Shown: piece by piece, positions 52,190-60,728 of the stretch
Numbering within the stretch: the stretch's first letter is position 1
Layout: each line of letters opens with the position of its first letter
Source of the DNA: Sabellastarte sp. h YS-2021
Lineage: Eukaryota > Annelida > Polychaeta > Sabellida > Sabellidae
Length of the DNA: 64,000 nucleotides
Direction of reading: 5' to 3'
Assembly: GCA_964017235.1 (NCBI GenBank)
Contig: OZ024927.1
Location: forward strand, 53,201,293-53,265,292
Notes under the pieces: model-generated
What the model saw: the letters and a program-made list of their open reading frames with translations, nothing else
The model's database searches: none
What the model was told of the DNA's origin: nothing
Program-made: the position numbers and the translations under genes

Positions 52190-53959
52190 TCGGAAACTCC
52201 AAAGTTCTTAAGATCTGGTATCTCCCATGACTTCCCCATAATGTATGACTCTGGAGAGTGGACTAAGTACAGTTGAGTGGACTAGGTAGGGAGACTCTAT
52301 AATCGGTTTCAGTAAAGCACTGTATAGGAAGGGCTGTGTAGCTGGTACCCAGTCGGTAGACTCTGTAACCAGTTGTTGAAACAATTTTACAACCATCTTG
52401 TGTTGAATCCAGCTTATAGCAGGCTTCCTGTATTCCTTAAAAGAATTCTTGTAAGCGCATGTCTAATTGTGTTGATCTGACAGTTGGTGGGGAACCCCTT
52501 TTGAGTTATTTTTAGAAACAGCACCACAGAAAATGCTGGTCGGTGTGTCACGTGACCAGTTCGTCACTTCTTGTGTTTTGTTGTTATACTTAAACAGGCA
52601 AATGCGCAGTATTCTACTCATCCACAACCCCACTACCGACAACAAAGGCCGAGTCCATGAGAGAGGGACTGGTATCACAGTAGACGTTACTTGTGAAGAA
52701 CGCAGTAGCAGTATGTAGAAAAAATTACCGGTCGGTGAATCACGTGACCAGCTTCGGAGAGATGACGTCACTGGTCGTGTTCTTTCCTTGTTAATACAGT
52801 AAACGTGAGCTGGCTGGTCGACTGATGCTTGTAGCAGAGAAGTCTGTACCAGTGCGCTCTGAAGGTGAATATCAGGAACTAGTACTGATATCACTAGACG
52901 TGAGCAGAAAGAACGTAATTCTTTATCTTGAGATGACGTCAGTGGTCGCATTCTATTGTGAGATCGGCTGAACTGGAGTTTGCCGGTCGACTAATGCTTT
53001 AACAGCAAAGCAGTCTGGATCAGTGCGTTCTGAAGAGTAAAATTCTAGGAGGTCGGTTCACCCGAGCTTGCTGGTCGACTGATGCTATACAGCAGAGAAG
53101 TCTGGACCGTGCGCTCTGAAGAAATCTGAAGAATGCATCTCGTGCTTCTGATGAAAAACACTAAATACTCGAGCTAGGCTGGTGTGACTGATGCTTTAAA
53201 GCAGAGAAGTCGGTACCAGTGTGCTCTGAAGAAATCTGAAGAATGCATCTCATGCTTCTGATGAAAAAACACTAAATACCCGAGCTGGCTGGTGTGACTG
53301 ATGCTAAACAGCAGAGAAGTCGGTACCAGTGCGCTCTAAAGAATGCACCTCTTCTCTTGAGGAATTCCTTCTATAGGTATAAATACTGACGTTTCTTTTG
53401 TGGTTGTAGCTGGAAGCTTACAGAAGGAACATTCAAACAAAAGACACGGATAAAAATACCTTGTAAGTAGTATATCCATATTCTTCTTAATTGTCGATCT
53501 GCCCCTAACAACACAATTGTTGAATGGGAGGAAACTACAAAAATGGCTGCCTTCATATTTCTCGTCACTTACTGCCCTATCATCAACACTAAATTGAGTC
53601 AGCTAGGGAGCGTTTCCAGCAGATTTCTAAATGTATATTCGTGCTTGATATGTAGGTAACACTTCTACAATAAATTATATGCAAATAAGGTAGAAAATCC
53701 GTCATAATCCACACTTTTCCTTAAAATATCTGGAGATTGTTGAAAACACGTCTGCACAGTACACGCGCCAAACGAAAAAGATGCTATGTCATCTTGTCTA
53801 GACAGGAAGGAAGTATGATGCGCCACCTTGCGAGTGTACAGTACTGGGACCGGCCGGCCAGTGGAGACACAGGACGTCTTTTTCTGGTGTTTGGCGGGCC
53901 GGTCTGCGCCGACCGGATTAGGAATTGTCCATTGGATAGGATGTATTAACGCAATAAAA
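52190..53959 (-). mobile_element. B3, 5' part: gag remnant and 5' terminal repeat
   Basis: It contains five diverged units of GGTCGACTGATGCTT-AGCAG then AGAAGTCTGTACCAGTGCGC (52800-53340), the gag repeat also seen in B2 at 35000-35250, and a 5' ITR at 53755-53959 (CGCCAAACGAAAAAGATGCT to AACGCAATAAAA). Placed after A3, it best fits as the missing 5' end of B3. The junction at 52190 is approximate. Confidence 0.65.
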
Positions 53960-54449
53960 ACCCGTTTTCTGTCCTGTAGATGCAGTGTGCAATAAAATAT
54001 CCTTTCACAAACCATTCTTTTTCAAACAACACAGTTTGACACAAATAAAATAAGTTTCTCTTAAATTCCCAAGCTTTTTCTTGCCACTCACCCACCTAAT
54101 CGGACTCTGAAAAAATATGTGCCCAGCCCTTAAAGGCTGTGGGGTAAAAATTTCAAAATAAACAGATTATGTATAAGTGCAGGAGAAATAACACTTGAGA
54201 AAGAGAAAATATATGTCAAGACATAGCACCAAAACAAAACAATTTTAAAGAAAGATTACATTAACTTACAAAGTAAAAGCTGTAAAATTTACTACTTGAT
54301 CTATTTACAGCTGTTAAAGGAGACAAAATCCAAATGAAAAAAAAACTTTTCACACAAAATGATTCAACTAAAATGTTTTATCCTATTTGTTTCAGTGTTT
54401 TTTTGTTTTTTTTTGCATTGCAACAAAGATATATAATATTTTAACTTGC
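53960..54449. other. Intronic DNA, no gene seen
   Basis: It holds a fragment of the element Y palindromic cap near 54120-54150 (GCCCAGCCCTTAAAGGCTGT then GGGGTA) and AT-rich text. Confidence 0.5.
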
Positions 54450-54610
54450 CTCTCTTTGCTTTGGTGTGTCAAATACTGAAGTTATCCTGTGCCACTCTTC
54501 TTCTAACGAAGTACGCTGTGATTCAACTTTTTCATCATCAGCATTTTGTTCAATATCATCTATTGCAAAAGATACTCTCTTTGTTCCTTTCTTCCGGGGT
54601 ACATTTTGAT
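54450..54610 (-). CDS. Host-like gene, internal exon (E2) with RVSF motif
   Basis: A 161-nt exon. The acceptor is TTTACTTTAG|AT; the two first bases complete a codon with the last base of E1 (G+AT, Asp). It reads QNVPRKKGTKRVSFAIDDIE then QNADDEKVESQRTSLEEEWH and RITSVFDTPKQRE. KRVSF fits the RVxF docking consensus of protein phosphatase 1 partners. At the 3' end the coding frame reaches GAG|GCAAGT, a consensus GC donor in phase 0, four bases before an in-frame TAA; without splicing the protein would end with AS. Product not identified. Confidence 0.6.
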
Positions 54611-55032
54611 CTAAAGTAAATTTTATACAAACTACATCAGTTAAAACACCTTATCTGAAATCTAAACAGCATAAGTTTCCGAAAGAATTAATTGCATATA
54701 TATTGGATATTGGATAATATAAGAATTCAGTTTCAAGTGGTCACATAATATAATATTTGGTTTACCTTTTTACCACCCCGCAAAAAAAAAAAAAAAAAAA
54801 AAAGAGAAACAAAATTCTCAAATATTTTCAAATTCAAAAATTCTAGATGGCTGCCAAAAGTAAACCTTGAGATTTTTGAATACAATATTGGATAATTTTA
54901 TCTAGCAGATGTCTCTGGTGGTACTTTGGATTTCACTTTATGTCTCAATCACAGTGGGTAAAATTTTAAGCAGATTTTAAGTTGTCAAACTTTCTAGCAA
55001 TCTTACACTACACTTAACACTGACTACAGTAC

Positions 55033-55192
55033 CTATAATGTTTGAAAGAATGCCAACCAGTGGTATCCTAGAATTTTCTGAAGAATTCACGGAATCTTTA
55101 GTCAAAGACTCATCTCTTTCTGGTGTTTTGTCCAAAAGAGTGTCAGCTAATTTCAAAAATTGGAAGGTATAATTTTCTGTGCCTTTCTCCCC
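55033..55192 (-). CDS. Host-like gene, internal exon (E1)
   Basis: A 160-nt exon: GEKGTENYTFQFLKLADTLL then DKTPERDESLTKDSVNSSEN and SRIPLVGILSNII. The acceptor is TTGTCAATACAG|GG and the donor is TATAG|GTACTG (phase 1). The 422-bp intron to E2 is GT-AG and preserves the frame. The segment mixes a hydrophobic helix-like start with Ser/Asp/Glu-rich text. No family recognised. Upstream exons were not found in the window. Confidence 0.6.
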
Positions 55193-56267
55193 CTGTATTG
55201 ACAAGTAAAAAGAAATTGTATAGTTGTGCATGCTGTTAATGACCAAGTGTAAGCAAATGTTTCGACATCAGATGCAATTTTTGCTCCTCAGGCATCCCAG
55301 TGACTTTTAAGGGGAAAAAAAAAGTTTTTTTAAAAGGCTATTTTGGAAGAAAAAAAGGTTTTAAATCTACACAAAAAAAAGGTTTTTCCTATTTATATTG
55401 TACTCGCATTGTTCTGAAATAAAAGTTCTAAATATACATTCACTTTATAAGTATTAAGGTCACAAGTAAAATTTTTGAAAGAGAAAGTCTGGATTTACCA
55501 TCTACAAATTACAACTAGATTGCACCGACTCGACACCAACAAATATCAAGACAGGCCATCTCTCACACCACAGACATTCATTAAATCTCAGGAGATTGAC
55601 TTATATCTCAAGAAATTTACATTTCCAGGTTGGATCTTTATGGGCTTTAAAAATTGTCTAAATGTGAAGTAACTTTAAATTTGCCCAATATGAATAGAAA
55701 TATATATCCCCCAGGTGAGATTTTAGCTGGGTAAGCTGCATCAAAGTAACAACAAGTGCATAAAATGGGTCCTTGTGGGTAAGTTTGAAGACCTTAAGGT
55801 GACCGTAAAATTTAAACTACAAACCTCAAATTTTCTAGAAACAAAGATCCCATGCAGAAGTTATATCTACTACAGTCTGATGTTACTTAGACTTACGATT
55901 CTGAATTTACAAGGCAAAATACATGTATATGAAAAATGTAAAAAAAAATCACTGGTTGGTGTCTTTATGTACATCATACATTGCTTAAATGTATACTTAA
56001 AGCCTTCATTTTAGGAACATTTGAAAACTAACATATTTAATAAAGTTTCAGATAAATATTAGGTGGGTGAGCCAATATAGTTTGCAACGTACAGGGCTTA
56101 AAGTGACAAGAGCAGTGTTCACTGTGGTCACAAATTAAAGCGAGACACACCTCCCTTCACTTGAATAAGTGAGACAAATGTGAAATGATGTGAGACATAC
56201 TTTGTGTCAAGATATTTTGGAATATTCAGTTCCAATTTGGGATTTCATAAAATCCACTTTATTTAAA
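55193..56267. other. Probable intron, AT-rich, no exon found
   Basis: I looked for minus-strand exons ending in phase 0 and saw none that was convincing. Plus-strand ORFs here are short and lack support. Confidence 0.35.
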
Positions 56268-56585
56268 AACAAGGTTCCCACAGACTTTTAGTAACTGGAT
56301 TCAAGGTCTTTTCAAGGATTTTTTCAAGGTCAACAACAACAATTCTCAAGGATATATTTTAAGGCACGGCCTCCTTTACCTCCCCTTCTAGCCATCCCAC
56401 AATATTCTTTTTTTGTCACATGATTTCAGCATAAAACTCGATGATGCAGATGCAGAAGTTGGGCAAAAACAAATTCAAGGACTTTTCAAGGATTTTATTC
56501 AATTTTGGCCAAATTGAAGGACTTTCAAGGCCTTGAAAATGAAGCAAATTTATTCAAGGCTTTTCAAGGATGTGGAAACCCTGAA
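56268..56585. mobile_element. Degenerate hAT-like MITE with TTCAAGG repeats
   Basis: The left end CAAGGTTCCCACAGAC and the right end GGATGTGGAAACCCTG are near-complements. The inside is full of TTTTCAAGGATTTT and its complement. The termini resemble CAGGGTTCCCAC-type hAT ends. A target duplication is not clear. Confidence 0.5.
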
Positions 56586-56879
56586 AAAATAAGAAATTGA
56601 TGCCAAACTAAAAGTTCAAATAAATTAATTTGGAAATTTTAATTACTTAAATGTAGCTTTTATAAGCTACAAGCTTACCATGTGGGACTTAATGCTGTTC
56701 TCGGGTTGCCACACCCGGGGCCAACGTCTTAGAAAAAAAGATCGTTCTTGTTAGCCACCGGATATACTGGTAGTTGTTGTCACGTGATAACTTCTGACCA
56801 ATCGCCCTACTTTCTCATTGAAATTTTATTAAACCTACCCCTCAGCTGTAAACAGCGGGGAGGCAGGGTGGGACTCTTC

Positions 56880-56992
56880 TAAGTCCCACATGGTAAGCTT
56901 GTAGCTTATAAAAGCTACATTTAAGTAATTAAAATTTACAATTTTATTACGCTACAATAGCTTACCATGTGGGACTTAATGCTGAATTCAAC
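56880..56992. repeat. A4 internal complementary region
   Basis: AAGTCCCACATGGTAAGCTT, AAATTTACAATTTTATTACG and AATAGCTTACCATGTGGGAC are the complements of the left and right outer edges of A4. Confidence 0.92.
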
Positions 56993-57381
56993 TGCCCGGT
57001 GGGGGGATTACAGCTGAGACTGGAAGATATGTAATTTTTTTTTTTTTTTTTCTAAGATTTGAATTAATATATACAGAATAGTGCCAGAAAAGCCAGTCTG
57101 AGTCCCTTTTACAGAGCCCCGATCCCGAAGACCGGGCCTGTAACGAGCCAAAAACCTGAGTAAAAAGGGACAGTGCTAAAACTGTCCAGATGTTTGGTAG
57201 TAGGACGGAAGTGCAGCAGTGCTCACTTCGAGGTCTAAGGGTCCCTATTAGACCTTCACGTGTGAGTGACCAACCCCATGGTCGGGCATCTCATGAAATT
57301 TTTTAACCTGAAATATGAGATTAACGACAACTGACTAAGTCCTTAATAGAAATTACCTGATAATTGAAAAATAAAATGACC

Positions 57382-60300
57382 TTACCCGTAACATCTTGAA
57401 GGTAAAGGAATACCTAGATCCTGGGAGAGACTCCTGAAGACTTGGTTGTAGCGGATGTGCCCCCCCCCCCCCCCCCCCCCCCTTTTTTCTTTCCGAGGAC
57501 AACTGGTCTGAGGGGAAGGATCTAGGACTTGTTGTGCCGCCACTACGGGTCCCAGATACATATTGTTGTCGGTGTCCGACCAAATAAGGTCTTTTAGGTA
57601 AAAATTTGTGAATGTGTTGTGAGCTTTCCAGTGACAGGCTTGCATGATTTGGTCCACCGATACTCCACCGTAAAAGGCCTTAGAGGCCGCGAAGGCCCGG
57701 ATGTCATGCGCTTTGACTTGGACCAAGTCCAAGGCTTGTTGATCTGCTTGTTTATAACAAAGTAGAATGGTTTGTTTCAACCATGAGGAGAGTGTAGCGG
57801 GTCTGATGTCTGAGGTATGTCCTTTCTTAAAGGAGATGAAAAGGAGAGAACGAGACCCTCTCAGGTCTTTAGTTCGGTCCAAATAGAACCTCAGGGCCCG
57901 CACGGGACACAGGGTCCTGTCTTCCTTAAACTGTCTATCTACAATGGTAGTCAAAGCAGGAATAGTCACTGGTGACACACTTTGAGAACCTTCTCTTGCT
58001 AGTTGGTTTTTGGCTATGAAATCAGAAGAAGGGAACAAGGCTACCTTTTCCCATTGGCCTAAATTAGCTACTTTGTTAGCGACCCAGGCATGGATTTCGC
58101 TGCGGCGCTTGCCGGAGGCCAAGGCTAGCAAGAAAGCAGTTTTGAGAGTAAGATGTTTGAGGTCTGAGTCTTTCATGGGCTCAAATGGTGCTTTGGTGAG
58201 CTCGTTAAGGACAACAGAAAGGTTCCACTTGGGTAAATTTCTGGAACTTTTAGGACGATCCCTGTGAAAACTGGAGAGTAACCTATGAAGGTCTGCATTG
58301 TGCGCAATGTGTTGGGCCGTTGGGCCCAAAGTGTCAACGATAGCAGTCCTGTAACCATCAATGGTCGAGGGGCGCCTGTTTAGGTCTTGGTACAGGTACA
58401 TGAAAAAATCTGAGATTTGTTTCACAGATGGAGTGGAGAAATCCACCGAATTTTCTCTGCACCATTTTTCAAATAGGGCCCACTTTGACCGGTAGATGGT
58501 CCTTGTTGATGACCGCTGAGGGGCAGCAATTCTCTCTGCCACCTCCACAGAGAAGCCTTGTTCTTGGAGTTGTCCGCTCCTAGACACCAGGCGTGGAGGT
58601 TCAGCTGTTGTGGATTGTTGTGGAACACATAGTTGTGGGACTGTTTGAGTAGGGTCGTTGACACTGGGAGTTGTAGTGGGATCTCTGTTGAGAGCTGCAC
58701 TAGGTCCCAAAACCAGGGCATCCCTGGCCAGCCTGGGGCTATCACGATGATCAGGCAATGGCATTGCTTGATCTTTTGGATCACCTTGTGAAGGAGAGCC
58801 GTAGGAAGGTAGGCGTAAGCCGTGAGGTTGGTCCAGTTTATGTTCAGAGAATCTATGTTCCAGGCCCTTGGGTCTAGGATAGGAGACACATATAGAGGGA
58901 GTTTGTGATTCAGGTGAGTAGCGAATAAGTCTACATGAGGGGTGAACCACTTTCGGCAGATTTGCTTGAAGACCTGAGGGTGCAGGGACCATTCTGTTGA
59001 CTGCACTTGGTTGGACCTGGATAGGAGGTCGGCCATCACATTCAGACACCCTGGAATGTGCCTGGCTTTCAATGTTATATGGTAGTGATGGCACCAGGTC
59101 ATGATTTTCCACAGGAGAGCGCACATCTCTGCTGAGTGAGTTCCCCCCTGCTTGTTGATGTAGGCTACCACTGTTGAGTTGTCCGTCGCAACTAACACTG
59201 TTTGATTCTGGCACTGGTCCTTGAAGTCTCGAAGGGCCAGGGAGACCGCCTTCAATTCCAGGACATTTATGTGTAGCCTTTTTTCCCGCTCTGACCACAG
59301 CCCTTTTGTAGAATTTTGATCTAAGTGAGCGCCCCAACCTTCGTTTGAGGCGTCGGTAAAGAGTTGGATACTGTGGTCCTTGGGATGAAGGTCTGCGCCT
59401 TTCATCACATTTGAGGGATTTTGCCACCAATCTAGGTGGGCTACAATGGCTTCTGTCCAAAGAAGGAGGTTGTCCAGTGACTGAGGATATCTCCAGTGCT
59501 CCTTGAGATGAAACTGAAAAGGCCTCATGTGAAGGCGTCCCTCCGGGACCATTTTCTCCGTTGAGGCTAGCAACCCAATTAGAGACATCAAACATCTTGC
59601 AGTCAAAACACGTTTTGACTTGAGTCGTAGGATCAAATCCTGAAGTTTGAGCCATCTCTTGTGAGTGGGTCTTACAAGGGCTGAATCTAGGTGGTATTCG
59701 TAGCCCACGAACGAAAACACCTGAGTAGGTTTCAGTTCTGATTTTTCCTGGTTGATTATCCAACCCAAGGATTGGGTTAGGTCTACTACTGCCTGTGTGT
59801 CCCTTTGAGATTCCTCCTGGGACTGGGACCTGATCAGCCAGTCGTCCAGGTATTGGTGAATTCTGAGTCCTCTTGAGAGGGCCATTAGTTTCACTTCCTT
59901 TACGATCATCGTAAAGACCTGGGGGGCTGTGGCCAGTCCGAAAGGAAGGGAGGTGAATTGGAACACCTGGGCCTTGTAGCAAAACCTTAGGTACTTCCTT
60001 GAGTTGGGATGGATGGGGATGTGAAGGTATGCGTCCGACAGGTCTATCGACGATACCCACTCCCCTGGGACCAGGGAAGTCCGGATGGACTCCGGGGTTT
60101 CCATTTTGAACTTTTCTACATGGAGAAAAGTGTTGAGCCTGCTTAAGTCTATGACTGGCCTCCACCTTTGGTGAGGCTTGGGTACTAGGAACAGGCGACT
60201 GTAAAACCCGAGAGATTTTACGTTTTTCACCCTTTCGATGGCGTTCTTTGACAAGAGAGACTGGATACAAGTGGCCAAGGCTTGGTCTTTTTGTTGGGCC

Positions 60301-60462
60301 TTGTACTCTGATAGAATCAGAGGGAATCTGATCAAGTTTGGCTTTGAACGGAATGGCAGAACGTAGCCATTGGTGATAATGTTTAACACGTTTTGAGAAC
60401 ATTTGTTTGTTTGCCAGTCTCTCTTGAAAGAACGGAGGCGACTTCCTACTGGGGGACTGCAT
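57382..60462 (-). CDS. A4 tyrosine recombinase ORF with long leader overlapping the RT ORF
   Basis: The ORF is 1026 aa. The first about 620 residues lie in a frame overlapping RT-RNase H-Dam-like and are Pro/Ser/Arg/Lys-rich with no known fold. The recombinase proper starts near residue 625 (SRSGQLQEQGFSVEVAERIA). Core-binding domain: IAAPQRSSTRTIYRSKW, DFFMYLYQDLNRRPSTIDGY. Catalytic residues: Arg about 786 (LASGKRRSEIHAW), HDIR about 919-922, CHWK about 945 and Tyr about 955 (NFYLKDL), the complete R-H-R-Y set. It ends LGPVVAAQQ and a polyglycine run from 23 G (plus 57460-57482). The enzyme would integrate a circular cDNA. Whether the leader is translated, or YR is made from an internal start, is unknown. 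Confidence 0.9.
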   Translation of the reverse strand: MQSPSRKSPPFFQERLANKQMFSKRVKHYHQWLRSAIPFKAKLDQIPSDSIRVQGPTKRPSLGHLYPVSLVKERHRKGEKRKISRVLQSPVPSTQASPKVEASHRLKQAQHFSPCRKVQNGNPGVHPDFPGPRGVGIVDRPVGRIPSHPHPSQLKEVPKVLLQGPGVPIHLPSFRTGHSPPGLYDDRKGSETNGPLKRTQNSPIPGRLADQVPVPGGISKGHTGSSRPNPILGLDNQPGKIRTETYSGVFVRGLRIPPRFSPCKTHSQEMAQTSGFDPTTQVKTCFDCKMFDVSNWVASLNGENGPGGTPSHEAFSVSSQGALEISSVTGQPPSLDRSHCSPPRLVAKSLKCDERRRPSSQGPQYPTLYRRLKRRLGRSLRSKFYKRAVVRAGKKATHKCPGIEGGLPGPSRLQGPVPESNSVSCDGQLNSGSLHQQAGGNSLSRDVRSPVENHDLVPSLPYNIESQAHSRVSECDGRPPIQVQPSAVNRMVPAPSGLQANLPKVVHPSCRLIRYSPESQTPSICVSYPRPKGLEHRFSEHKLDQPHGLRLPSYGSPSQGDPKDQAMPLPDHRDSPRLARDALVLGPSAALNRDPTTTPSVNDPTQTVPQLCVPQQSTTAEPPRLVSRSGQLQEQGFSVEVAERIAAPQRSSTRTIYRSKWALFEKWCRENSVDFSTPSVKQISDFFMYLYQDLNRRPSTIDGYRTAIVDTLGPTAQHIAHNADLHRLLSSFHRDRPKSSRNLPKWNLSVVLNELTKAPFEPMKDSDLKHLTLKTAFLLALASGKRRSEIHAWVANKVANLGQWEKVALFPSSDFIAKNQLAREGSQSVSPVTIPALTTIVDRQFKEDRTLCPVRALRFYLDRTKDLRGSRSLLFISFKKGHTSDIRPATLSSWLKQTILLCYKQADQQALDLVQVKAHDIRAFAASKAFYGGVSVDQIMQACHWKAHNTFTNFYLKDLIWSDTDNNMYLGPVVAAQQVLDPSPQTSCPRKEKRGGGGGGGHIRYNQVFRSLSQDLGIPLPSRCYG
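57460..57482 (-). repeat. Poly-G (plus-strand poly-C) tract after YR
   Basis: A run of 23 C on the plus strand. On the element strand it is a purine tract GAAAGAAAAAAGG followed by G(n). Equivalent runs are at 19335-19356 (22), 49457-49483 (27) and 43579-43599 (21, family B). Sequenced length may be unreliable. Confidence 0.85.
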
Positions 60463-60728
60463 GAGGCTATGGAGGAGTCATTGCGAAGGGGGGTTTCCAC
60501 GCCCCCTTCCTCTATTGTGGGGTCGAAAACGACCCCTGGAGCCTCTGAAGTTGGATTTTCCTCTTCCCGAGGGAAAGGATTGGTTACTGCTTTGAGAGGT
60601 ATTGCCCCCATAGGGGCGTTTCCTGTAGGAGCCTCTTTTCTTGTTGGGGCCACGAAAGGGCTTATTCTGGTAGGGTGCAAAACCCTGAGAATCCTTTGAG
60701 GTGCCTTTTTTGAGAAGGAAGTCCTCAC
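58422..60728 (-). CDS. A4 reverse transcriptase-RNase H-Dam-like protein
   Basis: The ORF is 768 aa and uninterrupted. N-terminal linker about 1-90, PPVGSRLRSFKRDWQ about 92-106, then the RT: YSRLFLVPKPHQRWRPVIDL, KMETPESIRTSLVPGEWVSS, FTSLPFGLATAPQVF and HQYLDDWLIRS (YLDD about 291-294). RNase H has SIQLFTDASNEGWGAHLDQ (about 455-473) and VATDNSTVVAYINKQGG (about 510-526). The Dam-like methyltransferase-derived domain follows: HVDLFATHLNHKLPLYVSPI near 600, AYAYLPTALLHKV near 640 and VIAPGWPGMPWFWDL about 660-674; the NPPY-type catalytic motif is replaced. This order defines DIRS1-like elements. It would copy element RNA into cDNA. It overlaps gag by about 250 bp and YR by about 2 kb in other frames; the start codon is uncertain. 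Confidence 0.93.
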   Translation of the reverse strand: MRTSFSKKAPQRILRVLHPTRISPFVAPTRKEAPTGNAPMGAIPLKAVTNPFPREEENPTSEAPGVVFDPTIEEGGVETPLRNDSSIASCSPPVGSRLRSFKRDWQTNKCSQNVLNIITNGYVLPFRSKPNLIRFPLILSEYKAQQKDQALATCIQSLLSKNAIERVKNVKSLGFYSRLFLVPKPHQRWRPVIDLSRLNTFLHVEKFKMETPESIRTSLVPGEWVSSIDLSDAYLHIPIHPNSRKYLRFCYKAQVFQFTSLPFGLATAPQVFTMIVKEVKLMALSRGLRIHQYLDDWLIRSQSQEESQRDTQAVVDLTQSLGWIINQEKSELKPTQVFSFVGYEYHLDSALVRPTHKRWLKLQDLILRLKSKRVLTARCLMSLIGLLASTEKMVPEGRLHMRPFQFHLKEHWRYPQSLDNLLLWTEAIVAHLDWWQNPSNVMKGADLHPKDHSIQLFTDASNEGWGAHLDQNSTKGLWSEREKRLHINVLELKAVSLALRDFKDQCQNQTVLVATDNSTVVAYINKQGGTHSAEMCALLWKIMTWCHHYHITLKARHIPGCLNVMADLLSRSNQVQSTEWSLHPQVFKQICRKWFTPHVDLFATHLNHKLPLYVSPILDPRAWNIDSLNINWTNLTAYAYLPTALLHKVIQKIKQCHCLIIVIAPGWPGMPWFWDLVQLSTEIPLQLPVSTTLLKQSHNYVFHNNPQQLNLHAWCLGADNSKNKASLWRWQRELLPLSGHQQGPSTGQSGPYLKNGAEKIRWISPLHL

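Larger units (their letters stand above)
41812..52190 (-). mobile_element. DIRS-type retrotransposon A3 (family A), interrupted
   Basis: It begins at the left with a 3' ITR (41812-41990), the conserved hairpin and an ICR (42050-42155). It is interrupted by a hAT MITE (42339-42838) and by the complete family B element B4 (43046-49212). It resumes at 49213 with YR, Dam-like, RNase H and RT remnants, and ends in the gag-RT linker near 52190. Its 5' ITR and most of gag are missing. The host sequence on the left is B3 gag. Confidence 0.85.
38286..54449 (-). other. Putative 16-kb GC-AG intron filled with nested transposons
   Basis: The donor on the minus strand is AGAGAG|GCAAGT, the strong consensus for GC-AG introns; the acceptor is TTTTTGTAG. 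It contains B3, A3, B4, a hAT MITE and fragments. Inferred from exon phase, not proven. Confidence 0.45.
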
